The position numbers and the translations under genes are program-made. 15,165 nt of DNA from Halanaerobiales bacterium (GTDB lineage: Bacteria > Bacillota > Halanaerobiia > Halanaerobiales > JADQBU01): positions 1 through 15,165 of the forward strand of contig JADQBU010000170.1 in assembly GCA_016278435.1 (NCBI GenBank). Direction: 5' to 3'. The notes below the pieces were generated by a model. It did not search any database. It was not told the DNA's origin and worked only from the letters and a program-made list of their open reading frames with translations. Below are positions 5,787 to 13,239 of this stretch, one piece after another. Numbering within the stretch: the stretch's first letter is position 1; each line of letters starts with the position of its first letter.

Positions 5787-8700
5787 TTAATATATTTTTT
5801 TACAATAAAATTCCATCCTACCCATTCCTTCTTTTGACATATTTATTTCAATTATTTTAAAACCATTTTTCTCGAGTAGTTCTGATAAAACCTGTTTATC
5901 AAAATAAGTTAAATGAGTTACAACATTCCAGAAAACATTTTTCTCTTTGGTTTTTCTTCCATATAAACTATCTAAAATTGGTGTAGCCAGTACAAATAAT
6001 CCATCATCTTTTAACATCTTGTTAATTCTGAACAGGGCCTTATCCGGTTCCCTTAGATGTTCAATAACCTCAAATAATGTTATGACATCAAACTGTCGAT
6101 CCCAGTCCACATTATAGAAATTTTCCTGAATTAAATCTATATTATAATTCTTTTTTGCATATAAACAGTCTTCCTCGGTTAGCTCAAGTCCTGTAACATC
6201 CCAGCCCCTGTTTTCAGCTGTTCCGGCAAAGATCCCTACACCTGCTCCAATATCTAAAAGTTTTCTTCCTGATTTAATATATTTTTCAATTTTAGCTAAT
6301 CTGGTATTAGAGAGATTAACTAAGAATTCAAACCTATTATCAATATCCCCGTATATCCCCCCAAACTTTTCTTCAGCGATTATTGAGTAATATTGATTAA
6401 GGCTTTTTTCAGAAGGAATAGGGTTTGCATAAATCAAACCACATTTCTTACATTTAACCCAGATTCTCAATGGATTAATAATTTCTCTATTATTTTCTGA
6501 TATAGACTGGTTGCTGACATTGATAATTTTATAACCGGAACTATTACATGAGAGGCATTTAGTTTTATATTCATCATATTTTTTCTGATATATTGATTTA
6601 CCGTTCTTGATATCAGCCAATTTCTTGTCATATTTTAGGGCTTTTTTATGATAAGACATAGCTTTATCATACATCTGCAGACCGTTAAAAGCAGTTCCCA
6701 TAAAAAAGTAAATTAATCCGGTCGCTGTACTTACTTTATCTAGCCAGTACTCCCCAATACTTATTATTTCTCTATATTCCCGGAGTGAGTTTAATTTCTT
6801 TACCCTGTCAATTATCTCTTCATATTCTTGATTCTTGAATAAATCTGCTATTTCTTTATCCAGCTCTACTGAAGATATCTCCTTTTTAGAGTTTTTTTCG
6901 ATATTTATAGAATTACTCCCCTGGTTGTTAACTTTATCTAACTTTTCTTTTATCTCATTGATTAAATCATCATCTTCAGTTATCTTAATAATTTTACGGT
7001 ATAATTGATGTGCATCAGATTTATTGCCTTCTACTTCATATATATAGGCAAGATTATACAATAAATCAGCATTATTTTTTTCTACTTCTAATCCATTTTT
7101 TATAATGTTTTTTGCCCGTCCAAAATCGCTTTCCATTATTGCAATGACCGACTTCATCGTAAATATATCTATATCATTCTGAATGATTTCTTCATATTTG
7201 ACCACCAATTCTTTTGCAGCAGCCAGTTGATTATTATTAATTAGATTTTCAATTTGACTTTTTATTTTACTTTGTTCATCTCTAAAATCAGGACTTTCAT
7301 TATTAATTTTATCCAAAATAAATTCAATACCTTTTTTCATTACTGGATAAACATCCAGAGCCTTCCTTAAATATTTAATGTAATTCACTCTATCTTTATC
7401 TTTAATCTTTTCTGCCTTAAACATGAATAATAAAAATATTTCCTCATTATTTTTTAGGTTAAATATTTTCTCATTGTTTATAACCTGATCAGTATATACA
7501 GAATTAATATAATATGTTCCTATATTAATATAATTTTTGAAGACATTTCTATATTTTTCTTCATCAAGGCCATTCGATAAAATCAAGGTTTTTCCCAGTG
7601 ATTTAAATATCTTGGCAGTTTTAATTGATAAATCAACCAATTCATTACTCATTAAATACTGATAAGTTACTATAATAAAATCTTCATTATACTTCTCAAG
7701 TAAATAATTAAGATACTTCTGAAAAACACTTTCTTGCAAATCATTTATATAATTACTGATTGATTTCTTATTAATTAATAGATAATAAATTATATCTGCA
7801 TAATATTTGGGTAATTCATTAAAGTCCAACTCAGATATTAAATCCAAAATGGTATTATCTGCTTCTTTTCCATCTTCAATCATAATTCTAAATCTACTTA
7901 ACAATCCATAGTTGTTTTCTTCATCTGTAAAAAAACCTGCAAATTTAATGGGATCTGTTCGAGACAAATTTATTTTCTCCAGTACGCCCAGAAAAACTTT
8001 TCTGTTTTCCTCACTAACATAATTATGATAATAATTGCTTAGACCATCATAATCTTCTAGCTCAAAATAGGAATTAATAATTTTTTCATATATGCTTCTT
8101 GCTATTTTAGAATCTTTTATCTTTTTTGCAAACTTTAAAACCTTTTTATACTGTTCTTTCTTCATAAATATAACACTCAAATAATAATGAGCATAATCAA
8201 TATCACCAAGAGTATATATTATATTTGAACTATCCACCTGTTTGTTCCCGTTATTATAGGCATCAACTAATTCAAGATATTTAAGAAAGCTTTCCCGGGC
8301 TTTATCATATTTTTTAAGTTTCATCCGGGCAGAAGCAAGATAGAAATAAAGATCTATATACCCATCCTTAAGTTTAAGAGCCTCCTCACATAGCTCTTCA
8401 GTCTCATTATATTTTTTATTTACAATTAGCATTTTAGCAAAATAAGTAAGGACATACATATAACTTCCCGGTTTATCATTTTCTTTAACAAGTTTATAGG
8501 CCTTCCTGATTGCAGAGAGGGCCTGTTCGAAATTTTTATACATACCATAGGAAACTGCTAATTGATATCGATAATAAATATTACCTGGGTCTTTTTCTAG
8601 TTCAGCTTTTAATATTTTACTTGTTCTGTTAAATTTACGCTCCATGAGATCTTCATCTGTAGAAATATAGCCATAGTGAATTAGTGTAGTTGGAAGTTTG

Positions 8701-9176
8701 ATAATAGGCCCTTTATATTGGGGTTGATTATGGACAGCACCTTCAAAATGAAAATCTTTATCATTTTTAAATAAACGGGGAGCATTAAATTCTGCAAATT
8801 TGGATTTATCATCTTCCCGGAATAAATTTTTTATTTTTATAAGTCCTGTATTAAAGTTTTTATGTTTATCACTTCTAAAAAAGTTAATTATAGTTCGGGG
8901 ATTTTCAACAATTTCATCTCCATCGATAGATAAATACCATTCTCCCCGGGCATAACCGATAACTTTATTTCTCATTTCAGAAAAATTATTATTCCATTGA
9001 TGGAAATAAACTCTATCAGTATGTTTTTTAGCTATTTCAACAGTACTGTCATCTGAACCAGTGTCTACTATAATCAATTCAGCATCAAGATTATCCAGTA
9101 CTGGATGTAGACTTGTTAAACATTGATCTAAATATTTTTCTTCATTTTTTACCATCATTCCTATACTTAGCTGCAT
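5787..9176 (-). CDS. Glycosyltransferase-TPR-methyltransferase fusion, probable flagellin-modifying enzyme
   Basis: A very large 1129-residue protein. Residues 1 to about 170 form a GT2-type glycosyltransferase, with 'MMVKNEEKYL' at the start, the nucleotide-binding V-D-T-G-S (37-41) and the metal-binding D-G-D (85-87). Residues 195-310 are TPR-like helices. Residues 310-640 are helical without clear motifs. Residues 640-850 are TPR-like again ('LLYNLAYIYEVEGNKSDAHQLYRKII', 'IYFFMGTAFNGLQMYDKAMSYHKKAL'). A four-cysteine zinc ribbon follows (C874-x2-C877, C909-x2-C912). A class I SAM methyltransferase comes last: D-I-G-A-G-V-G (975-981), E998, 'FEVIEHL' (1035-1041) and 'ATP' (1064-1066). There are no membrane segments, so it is cytoplasmic. 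Its GGGGG site overlaps the fliD stop and the gap is only 10 bp, so it is coupled to fliD. It is noticeably more AT-rich than fliD and the fliW region. Role inferred from context: adds a sugar to flagellin or FliD and methylates the glycan or protein. Surface polysaccharide synthesis is the alternative. Confidence 0.88.
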   Translation of the reverse strand: MQLSIGMMVKNEEKYLDQCLTSLHPVLDNLDAELIIVDTGSDDSTVEIAKKHTDRVYFHQWNNNFSEMRNKVIGYARGEWYLSIDGDEIVENPRTIINFFRSDKHKNFNTGLIKIKNLFREDDKSKFAEFNAPRLFKNDKDFHFEGAVHNQPQYKGPIIKLPTTLIHYGYISTDEDLMERKFNRTSKILKAELEKDPGNIYYRYQLAVSYGMYKNFEQALSAIRKAYKLVKENDKPGSYMYVLTYFAKMLIVNKKYNETEELCEEALKLKDGYIDLYFYLASARMKLKKYDKARESFLKYLELVDAYNNGNKQVDSSNIIYTLGDIDYAHYYLSVIFMKKEQYKKVLKFAKKIKDSKIARSIYEKIINSYFELEDYDGLSNYYHNYVSEENRKVFLGVLEKINLSRTDPIKFAGFFTDEENNYGLLSRFRIMIEDGKEADNTILDLISELDFNELPKYYADIIYYLLINKKSISNYINDLQESVFQKYLNYLLEKYNEDFIIVTYQYLMSNELVDLSIKTAKIFKSLGKTLILSNGLDEEKYRNVFKNYINIGTYYINSVYTDQVINNEKIFNLKNNEEIFLLFMFKAEKIKDKDRVNYIKYLRKALDVYPVMKKGIEFILDKINNESPDFRDEQSKIKSQIENLINNNQLAAAKELVVKYEEIIQNDIDIFTMKSVIAIMESDFGRAKNIIKNGLEVEKNNADLLYNLAYIYEVEGNKSDAHQLYRKIIKITEDDDLINEIKEKLDKVNNQGSNSINIEKNSKKEISSVELDKEIADLFKNQEYEEIIDRVKKLNSLREYREIISIGEYWLDKVSTATGLIYFFMGTAFNGLQMYDKAMSYHKKALKYDKKLADIKNGKSIYQKKYDEYKTKCLSCNSSGYKIINVSNQSISENNREIINPLRIWVKCKKCGLIYANPIPSEKSLNQYYSIIAEEKFGGIYGDIDNRFEFLVNLSNTRLAKIEKYIKSGRKLLDIGAGVGIFAGTAENRGWDVTGLELTEEDCLYAKKNYNIDLIQENFYNVDWDRQFDVITLFEVIEHLREPDKALFRINKMLKDDGLFVLATPILDSLYGRKTKEKNVFWNVVTHLTYFDKQVLSELLEKNGFKIIEINMSKEGMGRMEFYCKKIY

Positions 9177-9186
9177 GCAAATCCCC

Positions 9187-11004
9187 CTATAAACTACTCA
9201 ATAAACCAGAACCACTGGATCCACTGCCTAAACTGGCTAATTGACTCATCATCCAGCTCTGCTGCTGCTGCATTCTTGATATTGCCTGCTCCATGGCTGT
9301 AAACTGTTCTAAATATCTCTGCCGGGTAGACTCCAGTCTGCGGTCGAGATCTGTTATATCTTCTTCTACCCTTTCAATCTGTTCATCATAGTAATCGAGT
9401 CTGTTGGGAATAGTCCCTGTATTGATCTGAATAAGCTGATCGAGATAACTGTCAAGCCTGGTTGCAACTCCGTCAAAGCCTTCACTATCACTCTCAGCTT
9501 TAAATAAATTCATAACTTCATCCGGTGCTGATTTAAGGGCTTCTTTAAATTCATCTGTATCCAGAGACATTACTCCATCCCTATCTATCGAGATACCAAC
9601 TGAATAAATACTACTATAATCACTATCAGTATTTACCCTTTCTGTAAAAAGACTCCTGATCCGCATCTGCAGCCTCATCAGGGTGCTGTCCCCCTGGAGG
9701 ACTTCTGCTTTTTCCGTTTCCGGGTCATAACTACTTTTACTATTAATGAAATCCATGACACTATTGTACTGGTCGACAAAAGCCTTTACTGTTGAAATAG
9801 CTTTATCAGTATCACTACTTACATTAATTTCGGCTGTTCCTGTATCCTTTATATTGAAGTTAACACCTGTAACTGCATCAGAAATCGTATTTGATGAACT
9901 ATTTACTTGAACACCGTTGATAGTCAGGTCGGCATCGGCAGCCCCCTGCAGGATGTTCTTATACTGTTCCTGTGTGTTATAAATCTCTACTTCTGTTAAA
10001 CGGGAATACTTACTGTCATTGGAATCATTAATCTTAATTCTAATTTTATCTGTTTCCACAGCAGAAAAATTGTTTGTTACGGTGCCTTCAGTATTGTCTG
10101 TCACTTCTTCCACTGTCTGCCAGCTGCCGCTGTCACTGTCCCAGTACTTGATCTCATAGTCCTTCACACCATATTCCGAAGCTGGATATTGAGCAGAATC
10201 AAGTGTATGTACTTTTATCTGATCAAGAGTCTTAACTGAATTAAAATCAAGTTGGACCCAGTCATTGGAAAAATCATTTACTGTATCATCATTCCAGCCA
10301 TCACCATTCCCCCAGCTGGTCGTATCACCGTCATTTAGTGATAAGACAGGATAATCGCCACTGCTGTGCTGACTGGAAGCAGTTAGATCTGCTGATACTG
10401 CCAGATTGGTTTTACTGCCTGTTATTAAACCCAGATCAGCCAGGACATTATTGCTGTCCTGAAATTCAATTCTGTTATCCACCCCGGTTTCTTTACTCTC
10501 CAGGACAAGGGTATCATTGATGATAGAAGAATTAACACCTATATCACTGGTTTCATTTATCTTTGTATTTATATCGGTCAAACTATCGGTTGCTGCAATA
10601 GTTATAGTCTTTCCGTTGATAACAACATCACCGGAGAGCCCCAGCTCACTGGAAGAATCGACCTGTTTATCAGAGGCAATCCTGAGGCTTTTAGCCAGGG
10701 TATTTACATTTACTTGATAACTGCCGGCTGCTGCCTCACTGGTTACAGTAGCTGTGGCAATATCCTCATTGTTACTGGTGGCTTTATTGGAATTAAAGGT
10801 AGAAGATAATTTTAACTGTGTCAATTTTTTTTCCAGGGAATCGAGCCGGGAATTGACATCCCTCCAGGCATCTTTCTGGGCCTGTAATTCATATATCTCT
10901 GCCTCCATACTCTCTTTTGGGCGCATTTCCAGCTGCATTAACTGGTCAATTATTTGTTGGGTAGGGATACCGCTGCTCAGACCATCTAATGATAAATCTG
11001 CCAT
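9187..11004 (-). CDS. fliD: Flagellar filament cap FliD with an inserted discoidin-like domain
   Basis: FliD (HAP2) forms the pentameric cap under which exported flagellin folds at the filament tip. The 605 residues start with 'LDGLSSGIPTQQIIDQLMQLEMRP', the typical FliD N-terminus, and end in long coiled-coil helices (about 535-590), with a Q-rich stretch and a serine/glycine tail. The usual middle is recognisable at both sides: 'VVINGKTITIAATDSLTDINTKIN' (127-150) and 'AADADLTINGVQVNSSSNTISDAVTGVNFNIK' (355-386). Between them, at about 203-344, lies an extra domain of the F5/8 type C (discoidin, CBM32-like) pattern: 'SLNDGDTTSWGNGDGW' (222-237), 'DWVQLDFNSVKTLDQIKVH' (248-266), 'VKDYEIKYWDSDSGSW' (280-295) and 'RLTEVEIYN' (335-343). 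Such domains often bind sugars. GGAGGG (11011-11016) is 6 nt before the ATG. The stop TAG lies in the next gene's ribosome binding site. Confidence 0.95.
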   Translation of the reverse strand: MADLSLDGLSSGIPTQQIIDQLMQLEMRPKESMEAEIYELQAQKDAWRDVNSRLDSLEKKLTQLKLSSTFNSNKATSNNEDIATATVTSEAAAGSYQVNVNTLAKSLRIASDKQVDSSSELGLSGDVVINGKTITIAATDSLTDINTKINETSDIGVNSSIINDTLVLESKETGVDNRIEFQDSNNVLADLGLITGSKTNLAVSADLTASSQHSSGDYPVLSLNDGDTTSWGNGDGWNDDTVNDFSNDWVQLDFNSVKTLDQIKVHTLDSAQYPASEYGVKDYEIKYWDSDSGSWQTVEEVTDNTEGTVTNNFSAVETDKIRIKINDSNDSKYSRLTEVEIYNTQEQYKNILQGAADADLTINGVQVNSSSNTISDAVTGVNFNIKDTGTAEINVSSDTDKAISTVKAFVDQYNSVMDFINSKSSYDPETEKAEVLQGDSTLMRLQMRIRSLFTERVNTDSDYSSIYSVGISIDRDGVMSLDTDEFKEALKSAPDEVMNLFKAESDSEGFDGVATRLDSYLDQLIQINTGTIPNRLDYYDEQIERVEEDITDLDRRLESTRQRYLEQFTAMEQAISRMQQQQSWMMSQLASLGSGSSGSGLLSSL

Positions 11005-11019
11005 GATTAACCCTCCTTC

Positions 11020-11400
11020 CTAAACCTCCTCATCAATTATGATCCCGACCATCCTGTGAATCCTGGCCGCCAGATCAAGCATCTCTTCCGGAGGCATCTC
11101 TTTGATAACTTCTCTGGTTTCAATATTTATTACCTGGGTCATCAATCTATCTGTCTTTTCATGTAATTTAAATGAAAGATTTTCTTCTACTGTTTCTACA
11201 ATTTTATTCATATCTTCTATCGTTTCTTTTAATTCTTTTTTTAATTTATCAGACGATAATTCATTTTCATCTACCGAATTACGGGATTCAGCTTTATTTG
11301 ATTTATTTTCATCATTCTTATTAATATCTTTCCTGTTATCAGCTGACTTTATATTATTAACACTCTGCATGCGGTCAATGCCTTCAACTCTCTCTACCAT
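11020..11400 (-). CDS. flaG: FlaG family flagellar protein
   Basis: FlaG proteins are small and lie next to fliD in many bacteria; loss alters filament length in some species, but the mechanism is poorly known. The 126 residues split into a charged, disordered N-terminal half (1-50, rich in N, K, D, S), a helix (51-74) and the conserved FlaG core 'LSFKLHEKTDRLMTQVINIETREVIKEMPPEEMLDLAARIHRMVGIIIDE' pattern (75-124). The ATG at 11400 is served by AAGGAG (11410-11415), 9 nt away; the GGGAGG touching the ATG is too close to be the main site. It starts 86 bases after the flagellin stop, beyond a hairpin that may reduce read-through, and ends 15 bases before fliD. Confidence 0.93.
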   Translation of the reverse strand: MVERVEGIDRMQSVNNIKSADNRKDINKNDENKSNKAESRNSVDENELSSDKLKKELKETIEDMNKIVETVEENLSFKLHEKTDRLMTQVINIETREVIKEMPPEEMLDLAARIHRMVGIIIDEEV

Positions 11401-11426
11401 CCTCCCTCACTCCTTTTAAGAAAGTT

Positions 11427-11454
11427 AAGCCAACCAGCAGAAGCCGGCCGGCTT
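11427..11454 (-). terminator. Hairpin after flagellin, probable partial terminator
   Basis: On the - strand AAGCCGGCC (11446-11454) pairs with GGTTGGCTT (11427-11435), 9 bp with two G-U pairs and a 10-nt loop. It is followed by AACTTTCTT, a broken T tract. It overlaps a perfect 14-bp palindrome AAGCCGGCCGGCTT at 11441-11454. It lies 32 bases after the flagellin stop and just before the flaG ribosome binding site, the right place to let flagellin mRNA accumulate above the downstream genes. Confidence 0.5.
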
Positions 11455-11486
11455 TGATTGTTGTGATATTTTGTTTTAGATTGACA

Positions 11487-12872
11487 TTAACCGAGTAACT
11501 GCAGTACGCCCTGTGGCAGCTGATTAGCCTGGGCCAGCATGGCTGTACCAGCCTGACTGAGGATCTGATTCTTGGTAAAGCTCATCATCTCTCTGGCCAT
11601 ATCAACATCACTGATTCTGGATTCAGCTGCTGTCAGGTTTTCCTGGGCAGTGTTGAGATTGTTTATTGTATGTTCTAGACGGTTTTGATAGGCACCGAGT
11701 TTGGAACGCTCACTGGATACTTCAGCAATGGCGTCACTAATTGTAGAAATTGCTTCATTGGCATTTGTAGCATTGGAAACATCAATGGCATTGACCCCGA
11801 GTGCTTCTGCCCGCATATCATTAACTGAAACACTCATGGTTTGCCCTTTATTGGCACCTATCTGCATGGAAACAGTATTGTTAGCATCAATATCAAATTG
11901 AGCATCATTACTTGCAGCTGTGGAACTCATAACTGAACTATTGAGTTTTAATGTTAATCCTTCATAATTCCCACCGGTAAATTCAATAGTATTACCACTG
12001 GCAACATAATCTGTTCCAAGATCAGCAGAAGTAATTGATGCATCAGCACCGGTCGTATCTAAATTTACAGCAGCAGCAGTTAGATCATTAGTAGCCGCAG
12101 TAATAGATAGTTCTGAAGCGGAACCAACAGAATCAGTTGTTAAGGTTAAATCAGCCCCAGATGCAGCAGCTGTAATACCAAGATCAGCAGCATTAACTGC
12201 AGTAGCCAGAGCAGATGCATCAGTACTAGCAGTTCCTGTTGCAGTATACTGTATTGAAGTTCCATTTATTGAAACAGTTTGAGTTCCTGCTGTAGCTGCA
12301 ACAGTTATAGTAGTCGATGCAGCAGAAGCAGCAGTAGCTTCAGTAATATTAAGATCAGTACCAGTACTTGTCTTGGCATTACCTCCAGTTACGCTAATCC
12401 AATCAGATGTAGCCCCATTTACTGTTTCCGAATCAAAATTAACTTCTAAACCAGCACCACCATTAAGCAGTTCTTTTGTATTAAATTCAGTGGTATTACC
12501 AATCCTGTCAATTTCTTCGACAAGCTGGTCTATTTCTTTCTGAATTTCTGCTCTATCAGCAGCAGTATTGGTATCGTTAGCAGCCTGGACTGAAAGTTCT
12601 CTCATTCTCTGTAAAATTGAATGAGTTTCTTTTAAAGCACCTTCTGCAGTCTGCATCATTGATATTCCATCCTGGGCATTTCTTTGAGCCTGGTTCAATC
12701 CATTAATCTGACCCTTCATTTTTTCACTGATAGCCAGTCCGGCAGCATCATCAGCAGCACCATTAATTCTTTTACCAGATGACAACCTTTCTAAAGATTT
12801 AGACAGATTACTCTGGGTGTTCTTCAGCTGATTGTAAGAATTCAATGCAGCTATGTTTGTATTAATTCTCAT
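11487..12872 (-). CDS. hag: Flagellin, the filament protein
   Basis: Flagellin is exported through the hollow filament and polymerises at its tip. The 461 residues have the classical ends. N-terminal D0/D1 is 'MRINTNIAALNSYNQLKNTQSNLSKSLERLSSGKRINGAADDAAG' through about 140, including 'QRMRELSVQ' (88-96), the site that in other flagellins contacts TLR5. The C-terminal D1/D0 runs from about 336 and ends in '..MLAQANQLPQGVLQLLG'. The middle (141-335) is a hypervariable, Ala/Thr/Ser-rich, strand-forming region with many possible O-glycosylation sites. There is no cleavable signal, as expected for type III export. A strong AGGAGG site (12883-12888) is 10 nt before the ATG. A 367-bp leader with GGA hairpins separates it from csrA, implying CsrA/FliW control. 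A hairpin follows the stop. Confidence 0.98.
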   Translation of the reverse strand: MRINTNIAALNSYNQLKNTQSNLSKSLERLSSGKRINGAADDAAGLAISEKMKGQINGLNQAQRNAQDGISMMQTAEGALKETHSILQRMRELSVQAANDTNTAADRAEIQKEIDQLVEEIDRIGNTTEFNTKELLNGGAGLEVNFDSETVNGATSDWISVTGGNAKTSTGTDLNITEATAASAASTTITVAATAGTQTVSINGTSIQYTATGTASTDASALATAVNAADLGITAAASGADLTLTTDSVGSASELSITAATNDLTAAAVNLDTTGADASITSADLGTDYVASGNTIEFTGGNYEGLTLKLNSSVMSSTAASNDAQFDIDANNTVSMQIGANKGQTMSVSVNDMRAEALGVNAIDVSNATNANEAISTISDAIAEVSSERSKLGAYQNRLEHTINNLNTAQENLTAAESRISDVDMAREMMSFTKNQILSQAGTAMLAQANQLPQGVLQLLG

Positions 12873-12904
12873 TTAAAAATCTCCTCCTTGAAGTTTTGTT
12901 ATCT

Positions 12905-12922
12905 CCAGGCCTCCCTGCCCGG
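12905..12922 (-). promoter_or_regulatory. GGA-loop hairpin, probable CsrA site
   Basis: On the mRNA, CCGGGC pairs with GCCTGG (6 bp, one G-U) around the loop AGGGAG. A GGA in the loop of a short stem is the usual CsrA target. It ends about 17 nt before the AGGAGG of the flagellin ribosome binding site (12883-12888), which itself holds GGAGGA. Confidence 0.55.
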
Positions 12923-12928
12923 AGTATT

Positions 12929-12950
12929 GTCTGGTTACTATCCTCCAGAC
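12929..12950 (-). promoter_or_regulatory. Second GGA-loop hairpin, probable CsrA site
   Basis: On the mRNA, GTCTGG pairs perfectly with CCAGAC around the 10-nt loop AGGATAGTAA. AGGAT in the loop fits the known CsrA preference A-R-G-G-A-U. It lies 6 nt upstream of the first GGA hairpin, giving a two-site layout like the Bacillus hag leader. Confidence 0.6.
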
Positions 12951-12953
12951 TGG

Positions 12954-12976
12954 CAGTAAGTCGTACGCCCTTACTG
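12954..12976 (-). other. Hairpin in the flagellin leader
   Basis: CAGTAAG and CTTACTG form a perfect 7-bp stem with the 9-nt loop GGCGTACGA. It has no T tract after it, so it is not a terminator, and it stacks just before the GGA hairpins. A role in mRNA stability is possible. Confidence 0.5.
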
Positions 12977-12987
12977 TCAATCGTTAT

Positions 12988-13059
12988 GTTTTAGTAACCA
13001 TTACCATCCTGAAGCAAGTATAGCCTTTTAATATTTCAGGACCATAATCGTTACTAAAC
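12988..13059 (-). other. Long imperfect hairpin in the flagellin leader
   Basis: About 22 pairs: GTTTAGTAAC (13050-13059) with GTTACTAAAAC (12988-12998, one bulge), ATTAT with GTAAT, and TCCTGAA (13035-13041) with TTCAGGA (13007-13013), around a 21-nt loop. The only mismatches are a G/G and a GG/TG internal loop. There is no T tract after it. The descending arm contains CAGGATG, close to the CsrA consensus but buried in the stem. Confidence 0.6.
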
Positions 13060-13112
13060 CAGGAATATCTATCTTATCTGAATTTCCTTATTTCTATTTC
13101 TTCATTATTAAT

Positions 13113-13200
13113 TATCGACATTTATCTCAAATTAATAAACCTGTTAAATACAGATGTAAGTCTTTCTGATAGAATTAAACATAAATATCGACGTTTATCT
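13113..13200. repeat. Pair of 15-bp direct repeats upstream of flagellin
   Basis: TATCGACATTTATCT (13113-13127) and TATCGACGTTTATCT (13186-13200) differ at one base and are spaced 73 bp, close to seven DNA turns. Each is the core of an imperfect palindrome centred on TCGA (ATAAA on one side, TTTAT-like on the other). They may be operator sites or sigma-28-like -10 elements read on the - strand as GTCGATA. Confidence 0.5.
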
Positions 13201-13239
13201 TTGGAAAATCATCATTTTACTTCATTTTTATCCTGACCA

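Larger units (their letters stand above)
12873..13239 (-). promoter_or_regulatory. Flagellin upstream/leader region (367 bp without a gene)
   Basis: From csrA to the flagellin ATG there is no coding frame worth calling. In - strand order it holds two copies of a 15-bp sequence (13186-13200, 13113-13127), an AT-rich stretch, a long imperfect hairpin (12988-13059), a 7-bp hairpin (12954-12976), two GGA-loop hairpins (12929-12950, 12905-12922) and the flagellin ribosome binding site. I could not find a convincing sigma-A or TAAA-N15-GCCGATAA sigma-28 promoter; the GTCGATA(A/T) in each 15-bp copy resembles only the sigma-28 -10 element. Confidence 0.6.

Noticed and set aside
10338..11023. Several + strand open frames over fliD
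   Set aside because: They are shadows of a strongly supported fliD gene, with no initiation signals or recognisable protein features.
12954..13059. csrA terminator in the hairpins upstream of flagellin
   Set aside because: None of the stems is followed by a T tract on the - strand, so read-through or a separate promoter is more likely than termination here.
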